Assembly (NCBI GenBank): GCA_027483805.1
Contig: JAIXTS010000310.1
Coordinates: 1 to 34,387, forward strand
DNA length: 34,387 nucleotides
Direction of reading: 5' to 3'
DNA from: Azospirillum sp.
Lineage (GTDB): Bacteria; Pseudomonadota; Alphaproteobacteria; Azospirillales; Azospirillaceae
Positions 24,176 through 32,069 of the stretch are shown here, piece by piece (position 1 is the first letter of the stretch; the number at the start of each line of letters is the position of its first letter). A program made the translations under genes and the position numbers. Under the pieces are notes generated by a model that saw only the letters and a list, made by a program, of their open reading frames with translations, did not search any database and was not told the DNA's origin.

Positions 24176-24478
24176 TCTGGCTTCCTCCATGGTTCATCGC
24201 CCATCGCCCGGACAAGGCGACGGCGTTTCCGGACGTGGCGCCGGATTTGGGATCGGGCCGAAAGAGGGCGGCTGGGGTGGGTGATGCCTGTCTGGGCGGT
24301 GCTGCCCGGCGCAGTGATGAAGGCGGAACCCTGCCGCCAATGGCCGCGCGTCGCGACCCCCTCCCCAACCGCCGACCTTCTGGCCGGTCTGATGTTTTTC
24401 GGTAAAGGAACCATATCAGCGGCGAATACATCGGCGAAATCGTATTTTCCGATCCAACCTATCGCCTATACCAATGGT
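24176..24478. other. Promoter region of the TonB receptor operon
   Basis: A 303-bp gap between the LysR gene's 3' end and the receptor start. The half nearest the LysR gene (24395-24478) is A+T richer and contains ATCGG at 24430 and CCGAT at 24449 as an inverted pair with 14 nt between them; similar ATCGG/CCGAT pairs lie before the LysR/epimerase genes and the aromatic operon. The rest, near the receptor start, shows no gene or strong structure. Confidence 0.4.
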
Positions 24479-25393
24479 TCAGTCAGCATCCTGTTCAGCG
24501 GCGCAGCGGCGCATCAGGCTGCGAAACCAGACCAGGGCCGGGTCGCGCTGAAAATGCCGGTGCCACTGCACCATCTCCGTCAGCACCGGAAACTCGATGG
24601 GCAGCGGCAGGATGCGCAGAGGCAGCCGCTGCACATAAAGCCGCGCCAGCCTTTCATGCATGGTGGCCAGAAGGTCGGTGCCGATCAGCATGTTGGGCAC
24701 GGTGGTGAAGTCGGCCACGAACAATTCGGCATTGCGGCTATAGCCGAACCGATCCAGGAACCATTGGTCGAAGCTGGGGGCCCGTTTCATGCCGAACCGG
24801 ACCAGCACATGGCCCATCGCCATATACTGGTCGAAGCTGATCGTGTCCCCCACACGGCCGTTCCCCTCCCAGGTGACGACGACATGGGTATCGGTGAACA
24901 GTCTTTCTTTGGGATGGTCGGGATGGGTGAAATTGTCGGGGGTGACCAGGAAATCCACCTGCCCCCGCGACAGTCGCTCCAGCACCAGATCATCCATGCC
25001 GTCTATTTCCACCTTGATGCCGGGCGCCAGCCGCCGCGCCTCGCGGATCACGCGGGCCAATAGCACCTCCGTCACATAATCCGATGCATGCATGCGGATG
25101 GTTCGGGTGGCACTGGCGGGATCGAAGCTGGGCTTGGTTTCAAGGGTGGCCTGGATCTGCATCAGGATATCGCGGATCGGCTCCGCCAGGCTTTCGGCCA
25201 AGGGGGTGGGCACCATCGACCGGCCGATCTGGGCCAGGATGTCGTCATCGAAAAACTCGCGCAGCCTGGCCAGATTGCCGCTGACGGCAGATTGGCTGAG
25301 GTTCAGGCGGTTGGCCGCACGCGACACGCTGCGTTCCTCCAACAGTACATCCAGCACCACCAGCAGGTTCAGGTCCAGTTTCTGGAACCGCAT
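24479..25393 (-). CDS. LysR-family transcriptional regulator
   Basis: A 304-residue LTTR. The N-terminal winged helix-turn-helix reads LLEERSVSRAANRLNLSQSA (residues 17-36), followed by a linker helix and a periplasmic-binding-protein-like effector domain. The N-terminus MRFQKLDLNLLVVLDVLL is the NodD/NahR/LinR subtype that typically answers to aromatic or flavonoid-like effectors. GGGAGGA precedes the ATG. It is divergent from the epimerase gene (108-bp shared region with ATCGG-TCAGG-CCGAT) and flanked by the receptor and aromatic operons, so it is the obvious candidate regulator for this region. Confidence 0.92.
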   Translation of the reverse strand: MRFQKLDLNLLVVLDVLLEERSVSRAANRLNLSQSAVSGNLARLREFFDDDILAQIGRSMVPTPLAESLAEPIRDILMQIQATLETKPSFDPASATRTIRMHASDYVTEVLLARVIREARRLAPGIKVEIDGMDDLVLERLSRGQVDFLVTPDNFTHPDHPKERLFTDTHVVVTWEGNGRVGDTISFDQYMAMGHVLVRFGMKRAPSFDQWFLDRFGYSRNAELFVADFTTVPNMLIGTDLLATMHERLARLYVQRLPLRILPLPIEFPVLTEMVQWHRHFQRDPALVWFRSLMRRCAAEQDAD

Positions 25394-25410
25394 TGTTCAT
25401 CCTCCCATCC

Positions 25411-25425
25411 ATCGGTCAGGCCGAT
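25411..25425. promoter_or_regulatory. Inverted repeat in the LysR/epimerase divergent promoter
   Basis: ATCGG and CCGAT separated by TCAGG lie 18-32 bp upstream of the LysR start. The position suits autorepression by the LysR protein. Related half-sites occur before the receptor operon (24430-24453) and the aromatic operon (30848-30864). Confidence 0.35.
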
Positions 25426-25501
25426 AGTTTCGTTCAGTAAATACGACTTCGATGATGGACGTACAGCCCCTATCGTGGCGCTGCTCCCGAAAGGAACCGC
25501 C

Positions 25502-26419
25502 ATGCATATCCTGATCACGGGCGCCGATGGTTTTGTCGGCCGTGCGCTTGTCCGCCGTCTGCTGTCTGGTACCGAAACGGCCTTCACCCGCCTGACCCTG
25601 GTGGATCAGCGGTTCGGGGACCTGCCGGATGATCCGCGGCTCTGTCCGGTCACCGGTAATATTGCTGACAGTGCCCTGTGGGCCGACGCGTTGGCGGTTC
25701 CCGCCGACCTCGTCCTTCATCTGGCCAGCGTGCCCGGCGGGCTGGCGGAACGGGAGTTTGATCTGGGGCTGGCGGTGAACCTGCACGGCACCCTGGGCCT
25801 GCTGGACGCGCTGCGGCGGCAGGGCAGGCCGGCCAAATATGTCTTTGCCAGCAGCGTCGCCGTCTATGGTGACCCGATGCCGGACATGGTCGATGATACC
25901 ACGCCGCCCCGCCCCACCCTGTCCTATGGCGCACAGAAGCTGGCGGCAGAGGTGATGGTGACTGATTACAGCCGGCGCGGCTTCATCGACGGGTGCAGCC
26001 TGCGCCTGCCCGGCATCGTGGCGCGCCCACCGGCCCCGTCCGGCCTGATATCAGCTTTTATGAGCGCGGTGATGTGGGCGGCCGTGGAGGGGCGCCCTGT
26101 AACGCTGCCCGTCGGGCCCGACGCCGTCTGCTGGTGGATGTCGGTGGCATCTGCTGTGGATGCGCTGCTGCATGCCGCCCGCCTGCCGGGCCAGGGACAG
26201 GTCTGGCTGCCGCCCGTGCTGCGGCTGACCATCGGTGAACTGGTGGAGGCCCTGGCCCTCCGGTTTGGGCCGGTGGCCGTGACCTATGCCCCCGACCCCG
26301 CAGTGGAGGCACGGTTTGGCCGCCAGCCGCCATTGCAGGCGGAACGGGCGCTGATGGCAGGATTCCGCGATGACGGCACCATTGACCGGCTGATCGACCG
26401 GTCGCTGGGTCAGTCCTGA
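25502..26419 (+). CDS. NAD-dependent epimerase/dehydratase-family protein (extended SDR)
   Basis: A 305-residue extended short-chain dehydrogenase. The Rossmann motif ITGADGFVG (residues 5-13) binds NAD(P); the catalytic residues are the Ser in ASSVAVYGD and the YxxxK in SYGAQKLAAE. It resembles the sugar-acid dehydrogenases of the DenD (D-erythronate dehydrogenase) group more than nucleotide-sugar epimerases, based on LITGADGFVGRALV and RLPGIVARP; this is a recollection-level comparison. AAGGAA is 6 nt before the ATG. It is divergent from LysR and its last 10 nt overlap the 3' end of the convergent cyclase gene. Its substrate and its link to the aromatic operon are unknown. Confidence 0.85.
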   Translation: MHILITGADGFVGRALVRRLLSGTETAFTRLTLVDQRFGDLPDDPRLCPVTGNIADSALWADALAVPADLVLHLASVPGGLAEREFDLGLAVNLHGTLGLLDALRRQGRPAKYVFASSVAVYGDPMPDMVDDTTPPRPTLSYGAQKLAAEVMVTDYSRRGFIDGCSLRLPGIVARPPAPSGLISAFMSAVMWAAVEGRPVTLPVGPDAVCWWMSVASAVDALLHAARLPGQGQVWLPPVLRLTIGELVEALALRFGPVAVTYAPDPAVEARFGRQPPLQAERALMAGFRDDGTIDRLIDRSLGQS

Positions 26420-27183
26420 AGGATGGCGACAGCACGGGTCCAGCCGGCCGATGCCGCCCGCACCTTGACGGGGAAACAGGCTACGGTGAAGCCCGTGGCG
26501 GGCAGCGTCTCCAGGTTGGTCAGCTTTTCCATGTGGCAATAGCCCACATCCTTGCCGACATAGTGCCCTTCCCAGATCAGGGACGCGTCACCCGTCTCCT
26601 TGAACTTCGCGGCGGTGAAGGGGAACGGCGCGTCCCAACTCCAGCCATCGATGCCGGTGACACGCACACCGCGTTCCACCAGATACAGCGTCGCCTCCCG
26701 CCCCATGCCACAGCCCTTGGCCAGGAACTGCGGCGTGCCATAGGCCGCAGCGGCGGCGGTATTGACCAGCACGATATCCAGCGGCCGCAGCGTGTGGCCG
26801 ATACGGGCCAACTCTGCCTCCACCTCTGCCGCCGTGACGACATGACCGTCGGGAAGGTGGCGGAAGTCCAGCTTCACACCAGGGCGAAAACACCAATCCA
26901 GCGGCACCTCGTCAATGGTGATGGCGCGTTTGCCGCCATCCATCGTGGAATGATAATGCCAGGGCGCGTCCATATGGGTGCCGTTATGGGTGGAAATCTC
27001 CACCCATTCCGCTGCCGGCCCCTCGCCATCGGGCAGTTGCTCGGCCTTCAGACCGGGGAACATCTGGCAATATTCCGCCGCCCCCTCGGCATGGCTGGCA
27101 TAACGGATCTTGGGCCGCATGAAGGGCGGGTCGGCGGGCACGTCATTTTCCAGATGCACCGACAGATCGATGATGCGCGGCAT
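26410..27183 (-). CDS. Cyclase-family metal-dependent hydrolase (PF04199)
   Basis: A 257-residue member of the family that includes bacterial kynurenine formamidase and isatin hydrolase. The metal-binding signature HxGTHxDxPxH is intact: His66, His70, Asp72 and His76 within STHNGTHMDAPWHYH. The N-terminal IDLSVHLENDVPADPP is also typical. Members open amide or lactone rings or act on formylated anilines. It is the last gene of the five-gene operon, 5 nt after the ferredoxin gene, and may hydrolyse a cyclic or acyl intermediate of the ring-cleavage pathway. The exact reaction is not predictable. Confidence 0.88.
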   Translation of the reverse strand: MPRIIDLSVHLENDVPADPPFMRPKIRYASHAEGAAEYCQMFPGLKAEQLPDGEGPAAEWVEISTHNGTHMDAPWHYHSTMDGGKRAITIDEVPLDWCFRPGVKLDFRHLPDGHVVTAAEVEAELARIGHTLRPLDIVLVNTAAAAAYGTPQFLAKGCGMGREATLYLVERGVRVTGIDGWSWDAPFPFTAAKFKETGDASLIWEGHYVGKDVGYCHMEKLTNLETLPATGFTVACFPVKVRAASAGWTRAVAILQD

Positions 27184-27188
27184 GGCGC

Positions 27189-27482
27189 TTACTCCGGCTG
27201 GATGATGTCAACGCGCAGCCCGCAAACGGGCCGCATCTGGCAGGCAAGGCGGATGGCGGGGTCGGTGATGGCAAGCTGCCGGCGCAGATGCGCCTCATCT
27301 GGCCCCATCGGGCCGGAATCGCCTTCCAGAATCCGCACACGGCAGGTGCCACAAATACAGCAACCGCCGCATAGGGCCGTGATCATTCCACGGTCCCTTG
27401 CGGCGATGGCCTGATACAGGGACTGGCCAGGCGTGACGTCAACCGTCACGTCCCCGCCCGCCCCATGCAGCGTTACACTCAC
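27189..27482 (-). CDS. [2Fe-2S] ferredoxin
   Basis: A 97-residue ferredoxin. Cluster ligands are Cys38, Cys44 and Cys47 (ALCGGCCICGTCRV, spacing CX5CX2C) and Cys81 in RLACQM, an arrangement nearer to adrenodoxin/Isc-type than plant-type ferredoxins; extra Cys41 and Cys42 lie in the loop. Its ATG overlaps the stop of the hydrolase gene as ATGA. No reductase or Rieske oxygenase is in the operon, and flavin monooxygenases of this kind take electrons from NAD(P)H directly. A likely role is to re-reduce the oxidised iron of the neighbouring extradiol dioxygenase, as XylT does for catechol 2,3-dioxygenase; this is inference. Confidence 0.88.
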   Translation of the reverse strand: MSVTLHGAGGDVTVDVTPGQSLYQAIAARDRGMITALCGGCCICGTCRVRILEGDSGPMGPDEAHLRRQLAITDPAIRLACQMRPVCGLRVDIIQPE

Positions 27483-28642
27483 GCCGTCCGCCCGCCCAAG
27501 GTCTCGGCGAACCAGTCGGCGATATAGTCGCGGCCGAACGACATATTGTCGGCCCCGACATGTTCGACCCCGCCCTCGCGGTCGGTGAAGATTTTCAACT
27601 CGCGCCGGGGTGAATTCACCAACTGTTCATAGGTCTGGTGGGCGTAATCGACAGAAATCTGTCGGTCCTTCGCCCCATGGGTGACCAGGAACGGCACCTT
27701 GATCCGGTCCAGCACCCCGTTCAGGTGCATGCCTTCTGCCTTGGCGAAGAAATCATCCATGTCCTTGGCGCCAAAAACCCAGCGCACATGGCCCCAGTAA
27801 TGGGGAACCGGGTTCTCCCCTTCCCGCCTCAGGCGCTTCTGCTGCACTTCCCGCCAATCATGGTTGGCGCCCCAGACGGCACCGCTGGCAAAACGCGGCT
27901 CAAACGCTACCGCACGCGGGGTGAAGTATCCGCCCAGGGAAATGCCGACCATGCCGATCTTCTCGGCGATCACATCGGGCCGCGCGGCCAGATAGTCGAA
28001 GGCCGGGGTCGCCCAGCGTTCGGTTTCAGGCGTGACATACAGATTGTTGGCACGCAGGGCCTCACCCGTACCCGGCTGGTCGATGCACAGCGTGGAGATG
28101 CCGCGCCGCGCCAGCGCATGGGGCAGCCAGGACCAGAACAGCAGTTCCTTGCAACTGTCCAGACCGTTCACATAAAGCACGCAAGGGGCCGGACCCTCCA
28201 CCCCGTCGGCGCGGGTGAACAGACCGGGGATGAAGCTGTCGCCGAACGGTATTTCAACGCGGGTGCAGTTCTCGCGTGACAGCGCGGTGCCCCGGCGGAA
28301 GGCATCCTGGCCTTTGCGGAAGGTCTCTTCCCGGCCCGGATGGCCATGGCCCTGCATGCGCTCGGCCGTGATGTAGTAGAGCGAGGCGCGTTGCAGCTTG
28401 GCCCCGGCAGAAAGGGCCCGACCGTGTGCCTCATCCTCTGCCGCCAGCCCCACCAGCTTGTCGGCCATGGCGACCCATTGTGCCAGGAAGGCACCGGTGC
28501 CGGCATCCTCCCCCCGCGCCGCGGCCTCCAGAAGCGGGCGGCACATATCCTCGATCTCACCAACCCGGCCGCCACTTTCGATGGCGATATTGACGGACAG
28601 GTTCCAGATGTAATTATTGGGGAAATACTGAAACAGCGCCAT
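27479..28642 (-). CDS. Alpha/beta hydrolase, 2,6-dihydropseudooxynicotine hydrolase-like
   Basis: A 387-residue hydrolase with an N-terminal helical domain of about 130 residues (FPNNYIWNLSVNIAIESGG...) ahead of the alpha/beta core. The triad is visible: Ser235 in GMVGISLGGYF, Asp326 in THGAKDRQIS and His361 in GGVEHVG. This architecture fits the C-C bond-cleaving 2,6-dihydropseudooxynicotine hydrolase group and related FrsA-like proteins. Directly after an extradiol dioxygenase gene (3-nt gap), the natural reading is hydrolysis of the ring-cleavage product, a 1,3-diketone type C-C cleavage, although classical meta-cleavage hydrolases (MhpC/BphD) are smaller and lack the N-terminal domain. 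Confidence 0.87.
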   Translation of the reverse strand: MALFQYFPNNYIWNLSVNIAIESGGRVGEIEDMCRPLLEAAARGEDAGTGAFLAQWVAMADKLVGLAAEDEAHGRALSAGAKLQRASLYYITAERMQGHGHPGREETFRKGQDAFRRGTALSRENCTRVEIPFGDSFIPGLFTRADGVEGPAPCVLYVNGLDSCKELLFWSWLPHALARRGISTLCIDQPGTGEALRANNLYVTPETERWATPAFDYLAARPDVIAEKIGMVGISLGGYFTPRAVAFEPRFASGAVWGANHDWREVQQKRLRREGENPVPHYWGHVRWVFGAKDMDDFFAKAEGMHLNGVLDRIKVPFLVTHGAKDRQISVDYAHQTYEQLVNSPRRELKIFTDREGGVEHVGADNMSFGRDYIADWFAETLGGRTA

Positions 28643-28645
28643 GGT

Positions 28646-29548
28646 TCAGACCCCCACCGCCTGGAACAGGCCGGCATCGGGGGCGGGGTGCGGCATGGTC
28701 TGCGGCCCGCCGCTGCCGGCCCCCCACTGATCCATGGTTTCCGCCGTCGGCTTGTGCACAGTGGCGACCCAGGTGGCCTCATCCACCTTTTCCAGCTCCG
28801 CCGTATATTCCACGGCAAAGCCCGCCGGCGTGGTGAAATAGCTGAACGTATTGTTGCCCGCCGTGTGGCGGCCAGGGCCCCAGCGCAACTCCACCTCCGC
28901 CTTTTTCAGCTTGCCCACGCCGCGCATCATCGCGTCCATGTCCGGCATGTCATAGGCGACATGGTTCAGGCAGGGCGGGCCCGGCAGGAAGGCCACCCGG
29001 TGGTGCCATTCATTGCAGCGCAGGAAACACATAAAATCGCCCAGCCAGTCCGACACGCGGAAGCCCAGCACATTCACAAAGAAATCCACGGCCCCTTTGT
29101 GATCGGGGGAATGCATGACGATATGGCTGATCTTTTCCGGCAGCGCCTCCCTGGCCAGAACAGGGCGCGACGGCCCGCGTTCCACCCCGGCGGAAATTTC
29201 AAAGGTCAGGCCATCCTTGCCGAAGAAGCGGAAACCGTAGCCACCGCCTAACGATGTCAATGCCGTGGGGGCGAAGATCACACGGGAGCCGGCGGCCACC
29301 ACCTTGTCATGCAGGGCGTCCACGTCGGCATTGCTGTCGGCGGCCAGGGCGATGACATCCACCCGGTTTACCGCCGATGCGCGCAGACGAACCACATACA
29401 ACTCAGGCGCGCCCTCAGCCGCGAAATAGACCATGCCATCCTTGGCCGCCACTTCGCGCAGGCCCCACTTGTCGCGGTAGAAGGCGCGTTCGGCTTCCAG
29501 ATCGGTCACGCCATAGCCGACATAGCGGATATCGGTCACACGGGTCAT
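28646..29548 (-). CDS. Type I extradiol ring-cleavage dioxygenase (VOC superfamily)
   Basis: A 300-residue, two-domain enzyme like 2,3-dihydroxybiphenyl 1,2-dioxygenase. The C-terminal domain has all three Fe(II) ligands: His142 (ISHIVMHSPD), His196 (LNHVAYD) and Glu247 (FAVEYTAEL), spaced as His146/His210/Glu260 in BphC. The GRHTAGNNTFSYF block supplies the second-sphere His228, and Tyr248 is also conserved. It therefore cleaves a catechol-type ring next to the hydroxyls with O2. It is the second gene of the operon, between the monooxygenase that would make the catechol and the hydrolase that would split the product. The ring substituents are unknown. Confidence 0.92.
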   Translation of the reverse strand: MTRVTDIRYVGYGVTDLEAERAFYRDKWGLREVAAKDGMVYFAAEGAPELYVVRLRASAVNRVDVIALAADSNADVDALHDKVVAAGSRVIFAPTALTSLGGGYGFRFFGKDGLTFEISAGVERGPSRPVLAREALPEKISHIVMHSPDHKGAVDFFVNVLGFRVSDWLGDFMCFLRCNEWHHRVAFLPGPPCLNHVAYDMPDMDAMMRGVGKLKKAEVELRWGPGRHTAGNNTFSYFTTPAGFAVEYTAELEKVDEATWVATVHKPTAETMDQWGAGSGGPQTMPHPAPDAGLFQAVGV

Positions 29549-29569
29549 CTTGGGGTCACTCCCTAACGA

Positions 29570-30685
29570 TCAAAGTGGTTGGGCCAGGGCGGCCATGGTC
29601 TGATTCATCAGGCGGGGATGTTCGTCGCTATGCACGCCGCTCAGTTCGATCTCACCCAACCGGACAGAATTGTTCACCACCATGGCAGCGCGGTCATAGC
29701 GGCGGGCCATGAAGGCGCTGAAGGCGGCACCCAGGCTGTCGGCACCCGCCAGCACATCGCCCAGCACCACCGCATCCTCCATCGCCATGCCGGCACCCGA
29801 CGCCAGATGCGGGGTGGTGGCATGCGCCGCGTCACCGATCAGCAGGCCGCGCTGCCTATGCCAGGGACCGGGCAGCAGCAGCACTTCCAGCGGCCGGAAA
29901 TTCACCACCGACCGGTCACTGATCTGATCGCGGACAAAGCCGATGGAGCCGCCAAACCCCGCCAGCCGCTCGCGCAGCAGGCCAGGCAGGTCGGCGTCGG
30001 CATGCCGGGTATTGGGGGCGATGGCCTCCAATGCGAACAGATACATCTGGTCGGGCGAACAGGGGTTCACCCCGGCCTTGATGGGCGCGCCCAGGAACAT
30101 TTCCACACCCATCACCCCCTCAGGTCGGGGGGCGGTGGTGCGCCAGCAGGCCTGCCCTGTGAAACGCGGCTTGGGCGCTTCGGGGAACAACAGGCTGCGC
30201 GTGCGGGAATGGATGCCATCGGCCCCGATCACCAGATCGTAACGGCCGGTGCGCCCATCGCTGAACGTCACCTCGGCCCCATCCGCATCCTCGGCATAGG
30301 TCTCGATGGTCACGCCCAGGCGGATATCGGCGGCGGCGGCGCGGGTACGGCTGGCCAGAATCTCATGCAGCACGGGGCGCATGATGCCGCCGCCCGACGG
30401 TAGATCGGCCGCCAGGGGCGGTATCGCCACCTCTCCGATCGGGTGACCGGTGGGGGTGAACAGCCGCGTGCTGGCGGCGCAATAGCCGTGCTGGCGGAAA
30501 TCATCCAGGATGCCCAGCCGCTGGAACGCCCGCAGCGTCGGGCCGGTGATGGAAATGCCGGCGCCATAGACGCGCCAGGACGGGTCCTGGTCGATAACAT
30601 CGACCGCCACACCCAGGCGCGACAGCACCAAGGTTGCCGACATGCCGGCGATACCGCCGCCGACGACAAGCGCAGTACGGATCAA
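29570..30685 (-). CDS. FAD-dependent aromatic monooxygenase (group A)
   Basis: About 371 residues. The N-terminal dinucleotide fold VVGGGIAGMSA (GGGIAG at 9-14) binds FAD; YDLVIGADGIHSRTR is the DG motif contacting FAD and NAD(P)H, and GLLIGDAAHATTPHLASGAGMAMEDAVVLGDVL the GD motif binding the FAD ribose. The nearest known types are single-component hydroxylases such as salicylate or 2,6-dihydroxypyridine hydroxylase. I propose the TTG at 30685: the strong site GGGAGGAG lies 9 nt before it and translation then begins right at the fold. An in-frame GTG at 30709 is the alternative but has no such site. First gene of the five-gene operon. Confidence 0.88.
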   Translation of the reverse strand: MIRTALVVGGGIAGMSATLVLSRLGVAVDVIDQDPSWRVYGAGISITGPTLRAFQRLGILDDFRQHGYCAASTRLFTPTGHPIGEVAIPPLAADLPSGGGIMRPVLHEILASRTRAAAADIRLGVTIETYAEDADGAEVTFSDGRTGRYDLVIGADGIHSRTRSLLFPEAPKPRFTGQACWRTTAPRPEGVMGVEMFLGAPIKAGVNPCSPDQMYLFALEAIAPNTRHADADLPGLLRERLAGFGGSIGFVRDQISDRSVVNFRPLEVLLLPGPWHRQRGLLIGDAAHATTPHLASGAGMAMEDAVVLGDVLAGADSLGAAFSAFMARRYDRAAMVVNNSVRLGEIELSGVHSDEHPRLMNQTMAALAQPL

Positions 30686-30928
30686 GGGCACATGCTCCTC
30701 CCAGGCCACACGCCCAAGGGACGGCAGCCGGATAGCCCGCCAGTGGCGACGGGTCGTTATCGTGGATTGGTGGGGAGGCGCCCGCCGTCGCGGACCTCCA
30801 TGCCAACAACCATAAGCCGACCAAACAAATCACCAAAGCCGTTTATACCGATACAAAGCATCGGCGCGGGCGATACATCAGAGCTGGTTACGGTTGACCG
30901 GAAAAAGCTCCGAGGGCGACTGTTGCCG
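30686..30928. promoter_or_regulatory. Promoter region of the aromatic operon
   Basis: About 240 bp upstream of the monooxygenase. On the minus strand TTGGTG and TATGGT with a 16-nt spacer (near 30805-30835) could be a promoter. Upstream of it, CCGAT (30848-30852) and ATCGG (30860-30864) form an inverted pair 7 nt apart, a plausible activator site for a LysR protein. Nothing coding is seen. Confidence 0.35.
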
Positions 30929-30959
30929 TACCATCGGCCAAAATTTTTGGCTGGTGGTA
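30929..30959 (-). repeat. 31-nt palindromic element, copy B (3' of the fumarylacetoacetase-family gene)
   Basis: Plus strand TACCATCGGCCAAAA...GGCTGGTGGTA. The arms pair over 14 bp with two G-T wobbles and a 3-nt loop, 6 nt after the stop of the minus-strand hydrolase gene. It matches copy A (minus strand of 9321-9351) at 28 of 31 positions. A central A/T run gives a short U-tract inside the stem rather than after it. Confidence 0.7.
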
Positions 30960-30965
30960 TGAAGG

Positions 30966-31937
30966 TCAGGCCTTCACGACCTGCTGATCCAGGGCGCCGA
31001 AGACACTTTGCCCGTCCTTCAGCACCTCCATCCGGACCCGGTCACCGAATGTCAGGAAACCGGTGCGGGCCGCCCCTTCATCCAGAATCTCAATCCCCCG
31101 CCGTTCAGCGATGCAGCTGGACCCGACCTCGCGGTAACTCTCGTTCGACACCGTGCCCGATCCGATGATGGTGCCGGCGCACAGGTCGCGGGTGCGGGCG
31201 GCATGGGCGATCAGCTGCCCGAAGCAGAAACCCATGGCCCCGCCATGGGCCGCCCCGAAACGCGCCCCGTTCCAATCGACCAGCAGGTTCAGATGGATGC
31301 GGCCATCGGCCCAGGCATCGCCCAGCTCATCCGGCGTCACCGCCACCGGGGCGGCTGAACAGGCGGGTTTGGCCTGGACCCAACCGAAGCCGGTGGCCAT
31401 CTCCGCCCGGCCGGTAACGCGCAGGGACCAATCATTGATCAGCAGGATCAGGCGGACATGGTCGCGCGCGGCGCGCGCATCGGTGCCCAGGGGGACATCG
31501 CCGGTAATCACCGCAAATTCCCCCTCAAAATCGATGCCGTCCACTTCAGAGGGGAAGGGAACCGGGGCTGTGGGGGCGATGAAACGGTGCGACATGCCCT
31601 GATACATCAGGGGCTTGTCGGTCTGGGGGTTCGTGATGCCGAAGACCTTGGCCATCAGTTCGCCATGGGCGTGAAAGGCCGATCCATCCAGCCATTGCCA
31701 GGCCCGCGGCAGCGGGGCCAGCGCCTGGGACGCATCGAAGGCGAAACTGTCCGCCGCCGTCCCGGCATTGAGCGCGTCCGACAGGGCCGACAGGGCCGGC
31801 ATCAGGGCCGCCCAGTCATCCAGCGCCTGTTGCATCGTCTCCGCGATGCCGGTGGTCAGCACGGCACGGGTCAGGTCGCGGGAGACAAGGGCCAGCCGCC
31901 CGTCGCGGCCACCAAGATCAAGGCTAGCGAATTTCAT
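30966..31937 (-). CDS. Fumarylacetoacetate hydrolase-family protein
   Basis: A 323-residue FAH-fold enzyme. Metal ligands fit the motif: Glu residues in GIDFEGEFAVITG and the Asp in LLINDWSLR, with SGTVSNESYREVGSSCIAERR carrying the usual GSGTV block. Such enzymes cleave 1,3-diketo acids (fumarylacetoacetate, acylpyruvates) or decarboxylate/hydrate meta-cleavage products. I chose the ATG at 31937 because MKFASLDLGGRDGRLALVSRDL is the family's usual N-terminus; the frame extends 29 codons further without similarity. It lies between metY and the aromatic operon on the same strand and would complete ring-fission product breakdown by releasing pyruvate or fumarate-like units; the pathway position is inferred. 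Confidence 0.88.
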   Translation of the reverse strand: MKFASLDLGGRDGRLALVSRDLTRAVLTTGIAETMQQALDDWAALMPALSALSDALNAGTAADSFAFDASQALAPLPRAWQWLDGSAFHAHGELMAKVFGITNPQTDKPLMYQGMSHRFIAPTAPVPFPSEVDGIDFEGEFAVITGDVPLGTDARAARDHVRLILLINDWSLRVTGRAEMATGFGWVQAKPACSAAPVAVTPDELGDAWADGRIHLNLLVDWNGARFGAAHGGAMGFCFGQLIAHAARTRDLCAGTIIGSGTVSNESYREVGSSCIAERRGIEILDEGAARTGFLTFGDRVRMEVLKDGQSVFGALDQQVVKA

Positions 31938-32069
31938 GTCCATCCCATCCATCTGACCAATCATTGCGGCCAGATAGACATGGGACTGTCCATCCCTGAA
32001 GTCGGGATTACCGAAGGAACCCATCGGCGGCAGCGATAGGTCCCTTCGGCATCGCAGGATGAGCTGATA

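Noticed and set aside
23453-25063. 536-codon plus-strand frame
   Set aside because: Shadow of the TonB receptor and LysR genes on the other strand; composition (His/Gln/Arg rich) is typical of antisense frames here.
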